Source: an uncultured Collinsella sp. | GTDB taxonomy: Bacteria > Actinomycetota > Coriobacteriia > Coriobacteriales > Coriobacteriaceae | Assembly (NCBI GenBank): GCA_958407465.1 | Contig: CATYIV010000002.1 | Location: forward strand, 39,873-103,872 | DNA length: 64,000 nt | Direction: 5' to 3' | Shown here: piece after piece, positions 24,427-33,653 of the stretch | Layout of the letters: every line of letters begins with the position of its first letter | Position numbering within the stretch: the first letter of the stretch is position 1 | The notes under the pieces: generated by a model | What the model saw: only the letters and a program-made list of their open reading frames with translations | Told to the model about the DNA's origin: nothing | Database searches by the model: none | Program-made: the position numbers and the translations under genes

Positions 24427-24611
24427 CATGTGTTTCGCGGCTTGGTCAACGCCCCTATTCTACGCTGCTCAACGATACCTCTGAACTGGGATTATGTGAT
24501 ATATCAGTTGAAGGGAAACTTATTGCCGGAGTGTTTCTGCGCCACGGGTTCAAGTGGGGTACGCTTGAAGGCGAAAAACAAGGGCGCATAATTTGCGCGA
24601 AGGGAGCACAT

Positions 24612-25511
24612 ATGATTGTCGAGAACCATGCGCTGTGGGGCGAGGAGCCGACCGAGGATTATCCGGCGACGTTTACGTATTTGGGTGCCGAGCCGCTGCC
24701 CGATAAACCGAATGGCCGCCGCCCCGCGGTGATCATCTGCGGCGGAGGCGGGTTTACGCATATCGCTCCGCACGAGCAGGACCCGGTGGCGTTTGCATTT
24801 TTGGATCGCGGCTACCAGGCCTTTGTGCTCAACTATGTCACGAGTTCTACGGGTGACGTGAGCTTTCCGCACCCCCAGGCAGATCTTGCCAAGATGGTCG
24901 CCACGGTGCGCGCCAACGCCGACGAGTGGCATGTCGATCCTAAGCGCGTGTGCGTCGTGGGCTTTTCTGCTGGCGGCATGATTTGCGCCTCGCTGGCAAC
25001 ACAGTGGAAGACCGGCCCCTTCGCGGCACTTGCCGGGGCGCGTCCGGACGACATTCGTCCCGATGCCGTGGTGCTGGGCTATCCATTGCTCGACTTTGCC
25101 TATGTGCGTGACATGCAGACGCGCGATCCGCGCATTGACTTGCGTGTGCCCAAGACGGGCGGCAAGACGGGGCGCGATTTGCTCAACGACTACCTGTCGA
25201 TGGTGACGGGCGGCGAGGCAACTGACGAGCATCTGGCCGACACCTGCCCCACCACGCATGTTTCGCGTCAGATGCCACCGACCTTTGTGTGGGGCGTGTC
25301 CGACGACAAGACGGCGCCGATCGCGCAGGTCTACCCGTTTGCGCAGCGCATGGCCGAGGAGGGCGTTGCATGCGAGATGCACGTCTTCGACCAGGGTGGT
25401 CACGGCCTTTCGCTCGGCAACGCCAACACCGCGGTCGACAACGAGGACAAGCAGGCGGCAGTCCGTCCCTGGATCCGCCTAGCCTTCCGCTTCCTGGAGC
25501 GCCATCTGTAA
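24612..25511 (+). CDS. Alpha/beta hydrolase, acetyl-esterase type
   Basis: A 299-residue soluble hydrolase. It has the oxyanion loop ICGGGGFTHIAP, the nucleophile elbow VVGFSAGG (S119), Asp in WGVSDDKTAP and His in DQGGHGLSLG, a complete catalytic triad of the Aes/BD-FAE class. It probably removes acyl groups from carbohydrates or small esters. AAGGGAG precedes the ATG at 24612; reading frame extends upstream without a good ribosome site. Confidence 0.82.
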   Translation: MIVENHALWGEEPTEDYPATFTYLGAEPLPDKPNGRRPAVIICGGGGFTHIAPHEQDPVAFAFLDRGYQAFVLNYVTSSTGDVSFPHPQADLAKMVATVRANADEWHVDPKRVCVVGFSAGGMICASLATQWKTGPFAALAGARPDDIRPDAVVLGYPLLDFAYVRDMQTRDPRIDLRVPKTGGKTGRDLLNDYLSMVTGGEATDEHLADTCPTTHVSRQMPPTFVWGVSDDKTAPIAQVYPFAQRMAEEGVACEMHVFDQGGHGLSLGNANTAVDNEDKQAAVRPWIRLAFRFLERHL

Positions 25512-25540
25512 GAGGACGGGCATCCCAGCCCTTCAATAAC

Positions 25541-25603
25541 TTGCGGTGAAATAGTTCCTATCTGGGGCATCAACCAGCCCATCCAGGAACTATTCCACCG
25601 CAA
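25541..25603. repeat. TTGCGGTG hairpin repeat, copy 1
   Basis: TTGCGGTGAAATAGTTCC (25541-25558) pairs with GGAACTATTCCACCGCAA (25586-25603) with one wobble; TTCGTTTTT follows, so it can terminate the hydrolase transcript. A second copy lies at 29677. Confidence 0.8.
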
Positions 25604-25657
25604 CTTCGTTTTTGATGCCCCGCCCGGAAACTGCGCCCCAGTTTTGCCTTTCAAGGT

Positions 25658-25825
25658 GGGACGCAGTTTCCCATAGGGCCTCGACTGGGAAAGCGCGTCC
25701 CGTTTCGAGCGGGGATTCCGGGATGCATTTTCCGTAAGAGGCCTGTTTGGGAAACCATATCCCGTTTCGAGCCGGAATTCTGGGATGTAGTTTCCCCGAG
25801 AGGCCTCATCGGGAAACTATGGCCC
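25658..25825. repeat. Three tandem hairpins, exact 62-bp period
   Basis: Units start at 25658, 25720 and 25782. Each opens GGGA(C/T)G and closes with a CCC complement, with TTTCCC facing GGGAAA inside and GGCCT in the loop. The linkers share CGTTTCGAGC. A decayed partial unit may precede (25625-25650). No coding content is evident between the hydrolase and feoAB. Confidence 0.78.
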
Positions 25826-25864
25826 TGAACTCTCCTGCCTGTCCCCATTGCGCCAATTTGCTGA

Positions 25865-25894
25865 TTGAACATCGTTGCATGTTCGCGCTATCAT
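25865..25894 (+). promoter_or_regulatory. feoAB promoter
   Basis: TTGAAC (25865-25870) and TATCAT (25889-25894) are 18 bases apart, about 90 bases before the feoAB start. Confidence 0.6.
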
Positions 25895-25909
25895 GCATGG
25901 TTAAAATTG

Positions 25910-25942
25910 GTTAGCCATGGCAAACGGTTAGCCTTGGTGAAC
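25910..25942. promoter_or_regulatory. Two adjacent DtxR/IdeR-like boxes
   Basis: GTTAGCCATGGCAAAC (25910-25925) is palindromic at 14 of 16 positions, and GTTAGCCTTGGTGAAC (25927-25942) shares its left half. Both resemble the TTAGGTTAGCCTAACC consensus of iron-dependent DtxR-family repressors. They lie just after the promoter, where a repressor would block transcription under iron-replete conditions. Confidence 0.65.
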
Positions 25943-25984
25943 ATAAATACAACGCCCTGTGGGCGCCGGGGGAGGAACACGGAC

Positions 25985-28345
25985 GTGAAGCTCGATACAC
26001 TCGAGATTGGAAAGGACGCCGTTGTCGCATCGGTGGCATCGGACGATCAGACACTCCGACAGCATATTTTGGACATGGGTCTAACGCCGGGCACCGAAGT
26101 CACCATGATGAAGTACGCCCCCATGGGTGACCCGCTCGAGATCCGCCTGCGTGGCTACGAGTTGACACTGCGCAAGGACGATGCCGCTCGCATCGAGCTC
26201 GTGGGTATTCACGACACCGATACGGGTCCGCGCGCTAACGCCGCAATCGGCACGACGGAGCATCCGGCCCTGGGCGAGGGGACGTATTCGCCCCGTGCGG
26301 CAAAGACGGCCGTGCCCGAGGGCGCGCCGCTGCACTTTGCCCTCGCCGGCAACCAAAACTGCGGCAAGACCACGTTATTCAACCAGCTGACGGGCTCCAA
26401 CCAGCACGTCGGTAACTTTCCCGGCGTGACGGTCGACCGCAAAGATGGCACCATCCGTAACCATCCCGAGGCGAGCGTTACCGACCTGCCCGGCATTTAC
26501 TCCCTGTCGCCGTACACAGGCGAAGAGGTCGTGAGCCGTCAGTTCATCCTCGACGAGCGTCCGGACGCCATCATCGACATCATTGACGCCACCAACATCG
26601 AGCGCAACCTGTACCTGACACTGCAGCTCATGGAGCTCGACCGTCCTATGGTCATCGCGCTCAACATGATGGACGAGGTGACCGCCAACGGCGGCGCCGT
26701 GGACGTCAACCTGCTCGAGAGCCTGTTGGGCGTGCCCGTTGTCCCCATTAGCGCTGCCCGCAACGAGGGCATCGGCGAGCTGGTGGACCACGCCCTGCAC
26801 GTGGCGCGGTTCCGCGAGCGCCCCGGTCGCCTGGACTTTTGCGCGCCCGACGGTCCGGACGGCGGTGCGCTGCATCGCTGCATCCACGGTATTGCTAACC
26901 TGATCGAGGACCATGCCGTGACGGCGCACATCCCGGTGCGCTTTGCGGCGACCAAGCTGGTCGAGGGCGATGAGCTGGTAACCGAGGCGCTTCACCTGGA
27001 TCGCAATGAGCTCGACGCTATCGAGCACATCATCACCCAGATGGAGGGCGAGGCCGGCACCGACCGCCTATCTGCGCTGGCCGATATGCGTTTTAGCTTT
27101 ATCGGCGACGTGTGCGGGCGTTGCGTCGTCAAGCCGCACGAGAGCCGCGAGCACGTGCGCTCCGTCAAGATTGACCGCATCCTGACAGGTCGTTACACAG
27201 CCATTCCGGCGTTTCTGGTGATCATGGGCCTCGTCTTTTGGCTGACGTTTGGCGTGATCGGCGCGGCGTTGCAGGGACTCATGGAGGACGGTATCGCTGC
27301 CATCATCGCCTCGGCCGATGCAGGCCTCAAGGCGTTCGGCACCAACGACGTGGTGCGCTCGCTGGCTGTCGACGGCGTGCTTACGGGCGTGGGCAGTGTG
27401 CTGACCTTCCTGCCGATTATCGTCGTGCTCTTTTTGTTCCTCTCCATTCTGGAAGACTCCGGATACATGGCGCGCGTGGCCTTTGTCATGGATAAGGTGT
27501 TGCGTCGCTTTGGTCTGTCGGGCCGCAGTTTCGTGCCCATGCTCGTCGGCTTTGGCTGCACCGTGCCAGCTATCATGTCGACCCGTACGCTCCCATCCGA
27601 GCACGACCGCAAGATGACGGTCATGCTCACGCCGTTTATGAGCTGCTCAGCCAAGCTGCCGGTTTACGGCTTGCTGTGCGGGGCGTTTTTCCCGCAGGCG
27701 ACGGTTCCCGCCATGGTCTCGCTCTATCTGATCGGTATCGTGGTCGGCTGCGTCGCGGCTTTGGTGCTCAACCGCACGGCATTTAAGGGCGACCCGGTGC
27801 CGTTTATCATGGAGCTCCCCAATTACCGCCTGCCGAGCGTCAAGACGACGGTGATGCTGGCATGGGATAAGGCCAAGGACTTCATCACCAAGGCCTTTAC
27901 CATTATCTTTGCCGCGACCGTGGTCATCTGGTTCCTTCAGACGTTCGACATCCGCTTTAACGTGGTCGCCGACCAGTCGCAAAGCCTGCTTGCCGGTCTG
28001 GGTAGCATCATCGCGCCGGTGTTGGCCCCGCTCGGCTTTGGCGACTGGCGCGCCTCGACGGCGCTCGTCACGGGGCTCATTGCCAAGGAGAGCGTCATCT
28101 CGACGCTCACGGTGCTTTTGGGCGCAACGTCGCCCGCGGCGCTGTCGACCATGTTTTCGCCGTTTACCGCCTACGTGTTCTTGGTCTTTACGTTGCTGTA
28201 CCCGCCTTGTGTGGCGGCAATCGGCGCCGTCAAGAGCGAGTTGGGCGCGCGCTATGCCGTGGCCGTATTCGCGTTTCAGGTCGCCGTTGCCTGGATCGTG
28301 GCGTTTGTCGTGCATTCGGCGGGCATATTGCTGGGGTTGGCTTAG
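25985..28345 (+). CDS. feoB: FeoA-FeoB fusion, ferrous iron transporter
   Basis: A 786-residue protein. Residues 1-75 are a FeoA SH3-like domain (LDTLEIGKDAVV...LRGYELTLRKDDA). A GTPase domain follows: P-loop GNQNCGKTTLFN at about 122, PGVTVDR, DLPG near 168 and NMMDE. The C-terminal half is the Fe2+ permease, with Cys-containing core segments VGFGCTVPAIMSTR and SCSAKLPVYG. The start is GTG 25985 with GGGGGAGGAA upstream. FeoA and FeoB are usually separate; fusion fixes their ratio. Confidence 0.95.
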   Translation: MKLDTLEIGKDAVVASVASDDQTLRQHILDMGLTPGTEVTMMKYAPMGDPLEIRLRGYELTLRKDDAARIELVGIHDTDTGPRANAAIGTTEHPALGEGTYSPRAAKTAVPEGAPLHFALAGNQNCGKTTLFNQLTGSNQHVGNFPGVTVDRKDGTIRNHPEASVTDLPGIYSLSPYTGEEVVSRQFILDERPDAIIDIIDATNIERNLYLTLQLMELDRPMVIALNMMDEVTANGGAVDVNLLESLLGVPVVPISAARNEGIGELVDHALHVARFRERPGRLDFCAPDGPDGGALHRCIHGIANLIEDHAVTAHIPVRFAATKLVEGDELVTEALHLDRNELDAIEHIITQMEGEAGTDRLSALADMRFSFIGDVCGRCVVKPHESREHVRSVKIDRILTGRYTAIPAFLVIMGLVFWLTFGVIGAALQGLMEDGIAAIIASADAGLKAFGTNDVVRSLAVDGVLTGVGSVLTFLPIIVVLFLFLSILEDSGYMARVAFVMDKVLRRFGLSGRSFVPMLVGFGCTVPAIMSTRTLPSEHDRKMTVMLTPFMSCSAKLPVYGLLCGAFFPQATVPAMVSLYLIGIVVGCVAALVLNRTAFKGDPVPFIMELPNYRLPSVKTTVMLAWDKAKDFITKAFTIIFAATVVIWFLQTFDIRFNVVADQSQSLLAGLGSIIAPVLAPLGFGDWRASTALVTGLIAKESVISTLTVLLGATSPAALSTMFSPFTAYVFLVFTLLYPPCVAAIGAVKSELGARYAVAVFAFQVAVAWIVAFVVHSAGILLGLA

Positions 28346-28386
28346 TTATGAATTGACGGCGCAACCTCTGTGTATCGAATTGTTTT

Positions 28387-28420
28387 CGGCCCCGCATCTG
28401 TACTGACGGATGCGGGGCCG
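28387..28420 (+). terminator. Hairpin after feoAB
   Basis: CGGCCCCGCATC (28387-28398) pairs exactly with 28409-28420. Only TTGCTATA follows, so termination may be partial. Confidence 0.6.
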
Positions 28421-28465
28421 TTGCTATATAATCGCCTCCGTTCAAAACGATTGGAGACGTTATAT

Positions 28466-29662
28466 ATGACTCAGACAAGGCAAGACGGCATCACGCTCAG
28501 GCAGTGGCTCCCACTCGTCGGGCTCACCTGCTGTGCGTTCGTGTTCAACACGTCGGAGTTTATGCCCATCGGCCTTTTGACTGATATCGCCGCGTCGTTC
28601 TCGCTCACCGAGGCCCAGGCGGGCATCATGATCTCGGTCTATGCCTGGGGCGTCATGCTGCTGTCGCTGCCGCTCATGGTGTTCGCCTCGCGCTTTGAGT
28701 TCAAGCGGATGCTGCTGGGCGTGCTGGCCGTGTTCTCGCTCGGTCAGTTCCTGTCCGCTGTGGCGCCGACCTATCCCATCCTGGTCTGCGCGCGCCTGGT
28801 GGTCGCTTGCGCACATGCCGTGTTCTGGTCAGTCGCCTCGATTATGGCCTCGCGCCTGGTCGACACTCGCCACGGCGCGCTCGCCATCAGCATGATCGCC
28901 ACGGGCTCGTCCATCGCGCAGATCTTTGGCCTGCCGCTCGGTCGCGCCATTGGCTTGGCCGTGGGCTGGCGCATGACGTTTGCCGTGGTCGGGGGCCTCT
29001 CAGCCATCGCGGTCGTCTACCAGGCAGCGGTGTTCCCGGCCATGCCGGCGGGTGAGCGCTTTACTGTCAAACAGCTGCCCGAGCTGCTCAAGAACCCGCT
29101 CCTCATCGCGCTCTACGCAGTCACGGTCTTCATGGCGACCGGCTATTACGCAAGCTACAGCTATATCGAGCCCTTCCTGGCGCAGGTCGCGCACGTCGAT
29201 GCGGGCGCCATTACCATGACGCTGACGGCGTTTGGCTGCTCTGGTTTGCTCGGAAGCTGGCTGTTTGGCCGCCTGTTCGATGGGCATCGCTTCCCGTTCT
29301 TGGCCATCACGCTCTCCGGCGTGCCGGTGGCCCTGCTGCTCATGGGGCCGGCCGCATCGTCGCTCGTGACAGTGCTTGCCGTCTGCGCACTGTGGGGTTG
29401 CTGCGCCACGGCCTTTAACGTGGCGTTTCAGGCCGAGCTCATCAAGCACACGCCGGCAGATTCGTCGGCCGTCGCCATGTCGATCTTCTCGGGCCTGTTC
29501 AACCTCGGTATCGGCACGGGTACCGCGATCGGCGGAGCCGTGGTTTCGGGTCCCGGTATCGCCTGGATCGGCTTTGTGGGCGGGGCGATTGCCGTCGTGG
29601 GCGTCATCCTCGCCATCACCGTGCTGTTTCCGGCCATCCGCCGCGCCAAGCCCGTCGCCTAA
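28466..29662 (+). CDS. MFS transporter, SotB/AraJ-like sugar or drug efflux
   Basis: A 398-residue permease with 12 predicted helices. The early motif FVFNTSEFMPIGLLTDIA and the TM4-5 region ASIMASRLV...STGSSIAQIFGLPLGR-like sequence resemble the DHA1 subgroup containing SotB and AraJ. Substrate unknown. Start ATG 28466 has TTGGAGA upstream. It stands alone between two hairpins. Confidence 0.82.
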   Translation: MTQTRQDGITLRQWLPLVGLTCCAFVFNTSEFMPIGLLTDIAASFSLTEAQAGIMISVYAWGVMLLSLPLMVFASRFEFKRMLLGVLAVFSLGQFLSAVAPTYPILVCARLVVACAHAVFWSVASIMASRLVDTRHGALAISMIATGSSIAQIFGLPLGRAIGLAVGWRMTFAVVGGLSAIAVVYQAAVFPAMPAGERFTVKQLPELLKNPLLIALYAVTVFMATGYYASYSYIEPFLAQVAHVDAGAITMTLTAFGCSGLLGSWLFGRLFDGHRFPFLAITLSGVPVALLLMGPAASSLVTVLAVCALWGCCATAFNVAFQAELIKHTPADSSAVAMSIFSGLFNLGIGTGTAIGGAVVSGPGIAWIGFVGGAIAVVGVILAITVLFPAIRRAKPVA

Positions 29663-29676
29663 TCACGTCCCCTCAT

Positions 29677-29743
29677 CAGTTGCGGTGGAATAGTTCCTGT
29701 TTAAGGCTTCTGAAGGCCCAGACAGGAACTATTCCACCGCAAC
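29677..29743. repeat. TTGCGGTG hairpin repeat, copy 2
   Basis: TTGCGGTGGAATAGTTCCTG (from 29679) pairs without mismatch with the segment 29721-29741, and TTATTTT follows. Arm length is 21-23 bp. It probably terminates the MFS gene. Confidence 0.85.
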
Positions 29744-29815
29744 TTATTTTGGGGGAGAGGATACAAGCTGGGCATACAATGGATGTCGTTGTGTTGAGCT
29801 TACCGGGAGGCTGTT

Positions 29816-31192
29816 ATGTGGGCATACGAGACGACGTTCTATCAGATCTATCCGCTGGGCTTTTGCGGGGCTCCGCGCGAAAACGCCGCGCCCGTTGCCG
29901 AGGATGAGCTCGCCCAGGCTGCCAACGCCGCGCCCAACCCCGATGCTCCTATCATGAAGGTCGCCCAATGGGCCGACTACATGCAGGAACTCGGCGTTGG
30001 CGCTGTGCTCATCAACCCACCGCTCGAATCTGATAGCCACGGCTACGATACACGCAGCCTGCGCCATATCGACCGTCGCCTGGGTGGGGACGCCGACTTT
30101 GCCGCCGTATGCGACACGCTGCATGCCCATGGCATCCGCGTGGTGCTCGATGCCGTCTTCAACCACGTCGGCCGCGGTTTTTGGGCCTTCCGCGATGTGC
30201 AGGAGCGCAAGTGGGACTCGCCGTACAAGGACTGGTTCCACATTAGCTTTGACGGCGATTCCTGCTATGGCGATGGCTTTTGGTACGAGGGCTGGGAAGG
30301 CCATTTTGAGCTTGTGAAGCTCAACCTGCAAAATCCCGCTGTGGTCGATTACCTGCTCGAGTCCGTGCGCCGCTGGGCCGAGGTCTTTGGCGTCGACGGC
30401 CTGCGCCTGGACGTTGCCTATATGCTCGACCGCGACTTTATGCGCCGCCTGCACGTCTTTACCCGTGAGCTCAAGCCCGACTTCGTGCTGATCGGCGAGA
30501 CGCTCCACGGCGACTACAACCAGATCGTCAACGACGAGATGCTCGACTCCTGCACCAACTACGAGTGCTACAAGGGCCTGTACTCCAGCTTTAACTCGGT
30601 CAATATGTTCGAGATCGCGCACTCGCTGCACCGTCAGTTTGGCGGCGACCCCTGGTGCATCTACCGCGGCAAGCACCTGCTGTCGTTTGTCGACAACCAC
30701 GACGTGCCGCGCCTGGCAAGCATCCTTACCGACAAGTCCTGCCTGCGCCCCGCTTATGGCATGCTGTTTGGCATGCCGGGCATCCCGTGCGTCTACTACG
30801 GCAGCGAGTGGGGAATTACTGGCGAAAAGGGCGGCCCCGATGGCGACTGGGCGCTGCGCCCTGCGCTCGATGAGCCTGCGCCCAACGAGCTGACGGCGTT
30901 CATCACGCAGCTGGCGCACCTTCGCTCGGCCGACGACGCGGCGGCCCGTGCTCTCAACTACGGTGCCTATCGCAACGTGGTGATCCAGAACAAGCAGCTG
31001 CTGTTCGAGCGCGCCTGCGACGACGCGACGGTGCTCGTGGCGGTCAATGCCGTGAACGAGCCCTATACCTTTGGAGCCGGCGAACTCAACGGCTCCTTTG
31101 TCGATCTGCTTGCCGATGATGCGCCCACGGTCGGGCTGACGGGTACCCTTGAGCTTGCACCCTACGAGGTGCGCTATCTGTTGAGGGCCTAG
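29816..31192 (+). CDS. Glycoside hydrolase family 13 (alpha-amylase-like), intracellular
   Basis: A 458-residue enzyme without signal peptide. GH13 regions appear in order: DAVFNHVG, GLRLDVAY (nucleophile D199), LIGETLHG (acid/base E228) and FVDNHDVPR. It probably cleaves alpha-1,4-linked maltodextrins, like cyclomaltodextrinases or maltogenic amylases; the C-terminal all-beta domain is short. GGGAGG precedes the ATG. The DNA glycosylase gene follows after 3 bases. Confidence 0.88.
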   Translation: MWAYETTFYQIYPLGFCGAPRENAAPVAEDELAQAANAAPNPDAPIMKVAQWADYMQELGVGAVLINPPLESDSHGYDTRSLRHIDRRLGGDADFAAVCDTLHAHGIRVVLDAVFNHVGRGFWAFRDVQERKWDSPYKDWFHISFDGDSCYGDGFWYEGWEGHFELVKLNLQNPAVVDYLLESVRRWAEVFGVDGLRLDVAYMLDRDFMRRLHVFTRELKPDFVLIGETLHGDYNQIVNDEMLDSCTNYECYKGLYSSFNSVNMFEIAHSLHRQFGGDPWCIYRGKHLLSFVDNHDVPRLASILTDKSCLRPAYGMLFGMPGIPCVYYGSEWGITGEKGGPDGDWALRPALDEPAPNELTAFITQLAHLRSADDAAARALNYGAYRNVVIQNKQLLFERACDDATVLVAVNAVNEPYTFGAGELNGSFVDLLADDAPTVGLTGTLELAPYEVRYLLRA

Positions 31193-31195
31193 GCC

Positions 31196-31759
31196 ATGGC
31201 TGCGTCCGACGAGGGCTATCAACATATTGAGCATGGGTTTGAACCCGTGTTCGACGAGCGCTCGCGTGTTTTGGTGTTGGGCTCGTTTCCCTCGGTGCTC
31301 TCGCGTGCCAATGCCTTCTACTACGGCAATCCGCAGAACCGCTTTTGGCGCGTGATGGCCGCGTGCCTCGGTGTGCCCGTGCCGCCCAACGAGGGCGACC
31401 TTTTGGCGGGCAGCAAGCCTGCGACGCTCGATGCCTCCATTGCCGCCAAGCGGGTCATGCTGCTGAACGGTGGCGTGGCCCTGTGGGATGTGATCGAGAG
31501 CTGCGACATTAAGGGCTCGAGCGACGCGAGCATTCGTAACGTTGTGCCGGCACATATCGAGTGCATTACCGACGCAGCTCCCATTGAGCAGGTGATATGC
31601 AACGGTGGTACGGCTGGCCGGCTCTACAAGCGCTATCTACAAGAACGCACCGGGCTGCCCGCCATCGTCCTGCCCTCGACAAGTCCTGCCAATGCGGCTT
31701 GGCGTCTGGAGCGCCTTGTCGAGCGCTGGCGCGAGGCAGTTGACTGGGCTGCTCTCTAA
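31196..31759 (+). CDS. DNA-deoxyinosine (hypoxanthine) glycosylase, UDG superfamily
   Basis: A 187-residue member of the uracil-DNA glycosylase fold. The motif VLGSFPSVLSRANAFYYGNPQNRFW (residues 27-51) and LPSTSPANAAW near the C-terminus are typical of family 6, which removes hypoxanthine from deaminated adenine. It lies 3 bases after the GH13 gene, an odd pairing; co-transcription looks likely. Confidence 0.85.
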   Translation: MAASDEGYQHIEHGFEPVFDERSRVLVLGSFPSVLSRANAFYYGNPQNRFWRVMAACLGVPVPPNEGDLLAGSKPATLDASIAAKRVMLLNGGVALWDVIESCDIKGSSDASIRNVVPAHIECITDAAPIEQVICNGGTAGRLYKRYLQERTGLPAIVLPSTSPANAAWRLERLVERWREAVDWAAL

Positions 31760-31760
31760 T

Positions 31761-32423
31761 TTAGATATTTGATTGAGCATGACGCGCGCGATGTTTGATG
31801 ATGGCGCGCCAGATCGGCGCGGGCAGCGCGGGTTCGACGCGCACCATGCCGTCGGCGTCGACGCTACCGGCATTGCCACCGCCAAGCAGCTGCGCATGCT
31901 CAATGGAGCAGCCCATGCGCACAGCGCCGACAAGCTTATCCATCGCTTCCGAAAATGGTCGGCGCAAGAGGCCCATGCGTGGGGAATGGCGAAGCGCCGC
32001 AATGCCGCTGCCGGCACAGATGACAACGCCGTTGCACCATGGCAGGTCACGTAGAATACATGCCCGGTACAGGCGGTCGAGGACTTCGTTCGCCTGCTTG
32101 TTGTTTTTGGACAGGGCCTGGACGACGACATAGATGCGTGTCTCTGTATTCCCAAGGCGATCGAGTATCTGCTCGACAGCGATCATCGCCTCATCATCAA
32201 ATGTGTCATCAACAGCGAGCACGATACCATCGGCAACGCAGCTGGCATCATCCGCCTCCAAACCGATCGGGCGGGGGAGCGCGGTGCCAGAAAGCTGTGC
32301 ATAGGCGGCGATGGCATCCTGCAGGTCCCAAAGCAAAAACTCAAGATCAGCGCTCTCGGGAATATTGATATACGCAATGGTTTGCAACGTTTTGGGCCTT
32401 TCGCCCTGCGGATTCGCCTCCAT
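31761..32423 (-). CDS. Uncharacterised protein, possibly flavodoxin-fold related
   Basis: A 220-residue protein I do not recognise with confidence. It has alternating beta/alpha character without membrane segments. The stretch LPWCNGVVICAGSGIAALRHSPRMGLLRRPF resembles the mid part of clostridial FMN-reductase-like proteins (W-x-G-G, P-x-M-G). No N-terminal FMN phosphate loop is visible. It ends one base from the converging glycosylase gene and is transcribed away from the aminotransferase. Confidence 0.6.
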   Translation of the reverse strand: MEANPQGERPKTLQTIAYINIPESADLEFLLWDLQDAIAAYAQLSGTALPRPIGLEADDASCVADGIVLAVDDTFDDEAMIAVEQILDRLGNTETRIYVVVQALSKNNKQANEVLDRLYRACILRDLPWCNGVVICAGSGIAALRHSPRMGLLRRPFSEAMDKLVGAVRMGCSIEHAQLLGGGNAGSVDADGMVRVEPALPAPIWRAIIKHRARHAQSNI

Positions 32424-32516
32424 GCCGCCTCCTTTCCGGTTGGTTTCCGTTTAGGTTACACCGTCTGACGGCGCCCCGCCGCGCTATCCTAGTGCAACCC
32501 TTACGAAAGGAACGCC

Positions 32517-33653
32517 ATGCGTCTGCCTATGAACACCTCGCTTGCCACGCTCAAGCCCTCCGGCATCCGCCGGATCAACGCACTCGCCGCCCAGCACCCA
32601 GGGTGCATCGCGCTTGCGCTTGGCGAGCCCGATTTTCCTACGCCCGATGTGATTAGCGCCGAGGTGACGGCCTCGCTCGACCGCGGCGACACGCACTATC
32701 CGCCCAACAACGGTCGCCCCGCCCTGCGCGAGGCGCTGTCTGCCTACATGGGGGACGCGGGCCTTACGTTTTCGGCCGACGAGGTCATCCTGACCGACGG
32801 CGCGACCGAGGCCCTGTCGGCAACATTCATGGCTATGCTCAACCCCGGCGACGAGGTCATTATCCCCACGCCGGCCTTTGGCCTGTACGAGAGCATCGTC
32901 GTGACCAACCATGCCAAGGCGGTCTTTTTGGATACGGAGCCTGCGCAATTCCAGATTGATGAGGAGGCGCTTCGTGCCTGCGTGACACCGGCGACTAAGG
33001 CCATCGTCATCTGCTCGCCCAACAACCCTACGGGCTGCATCCTCGACGCAGCATCGCTCGATGCCGTGGCGCGCGTGGCAGAGCAGGCAGGCATCTACGT
33101 GGTCTGCGACGACGTATACAACCGCTTGGTCTATGTGGATGGCTACGAGCGCTTTGCCCAGCGCCACCCGGAGCTACGCGAGCAGACAGTGGTCATCGAG
33201 AGCTTCTCCAAGCCTTGGGCTATGACCGGCTGGCGCTTGGGTTGGCTCGCAGCGGCAGCCCCCGTCATCGCCGAGATCGCAAAAGCCCACCAATACCTAG
33301 TATCGAGTGCCGTTTCATTTGAAATGGACGCCGCAATGCGAGCCCTGACCGTCGACCCAACCCCCATGCTCAAAGTCTACCGAGCCCGCCGCGAACGCGT
33401 ACTCGCAGCCTTAAACGTCATGGGCCTCAACGTAGTGGAACCAGCCGGCGCCTTCTACGCCTTCCCCAGCATCAAAAAGTTCGGCCTAACAAGCGAAGAT
33501 TTCTGCATCAAAGCCATCAAAGAAGCAAACGTAGCCCTAGTCCCCGGAGACTGCTTCGGAACCGAAGGCCACATCCGCCTCAGCTACTGCGTCTCCGACC
33601 AAGATCTGGACGAAGGCCTCCACCGCCTGTCAAGCTTCGTGTCAACGTTGTAG
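32517..33653 (+). CDS. Class I/II aminotransferase (PLP-dependent)
   Basis: A 378-residue fold-type I aminotransferase. Visible are GEPDFPTP, the Pro-Asn motif SPNNPTG, CDDVYNRLVY, the PLP lysine in SFSKPWAMTGWRLGW and a final substrate Arg in HIRLSY. It resembles aspartate/aromatic aminotransferases; the donor is unknown. GAAAGGA precedes the ATG. From about 33250 codon use changes abruptly to A- and C-ending codons (GCA, CGA, GTA, CTA, AAC), unlike its own first two thirds. Confidence 0.9.
   Translation: MRLPMNTSLATLKPSGIRRINALAAQHPGCIALALGEPDFPTPDVISAEVTASLDRGDTHYPPNNGRPALREALSAYMGDAGLTFSADEVILTDGATEALSATFMAMLNPGDEVIIPTPAFGLYESIVVTNHAKAVFLDTEPAQFQIDEEALRACVTPATKAIVICSPNNPTGCILDAASLDAVARVAEQAGIYVVCDDVYNRLVYVDGYERFAQRHPELREQTVVIESFSKPWAMTGWRLGWLAAAAPVIAEIAKAHQYLVSSAVSFEMDAAMRALTVDPTPMLKVYRARRERVLAALNVMGLNVVEPAGAFYAFPSIKKFGLTSEDFCIKAIKEANVALVPGDCFGTEGHIRLSYCVSDQDLDEGLHRLSSFVSTL

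Noticed and set aside
30655..31192. Frameshift or second gene within the GH13 frame
   Set aside because: All four GH13 regions and the C-terminal domain are in one uninterrupted frame.
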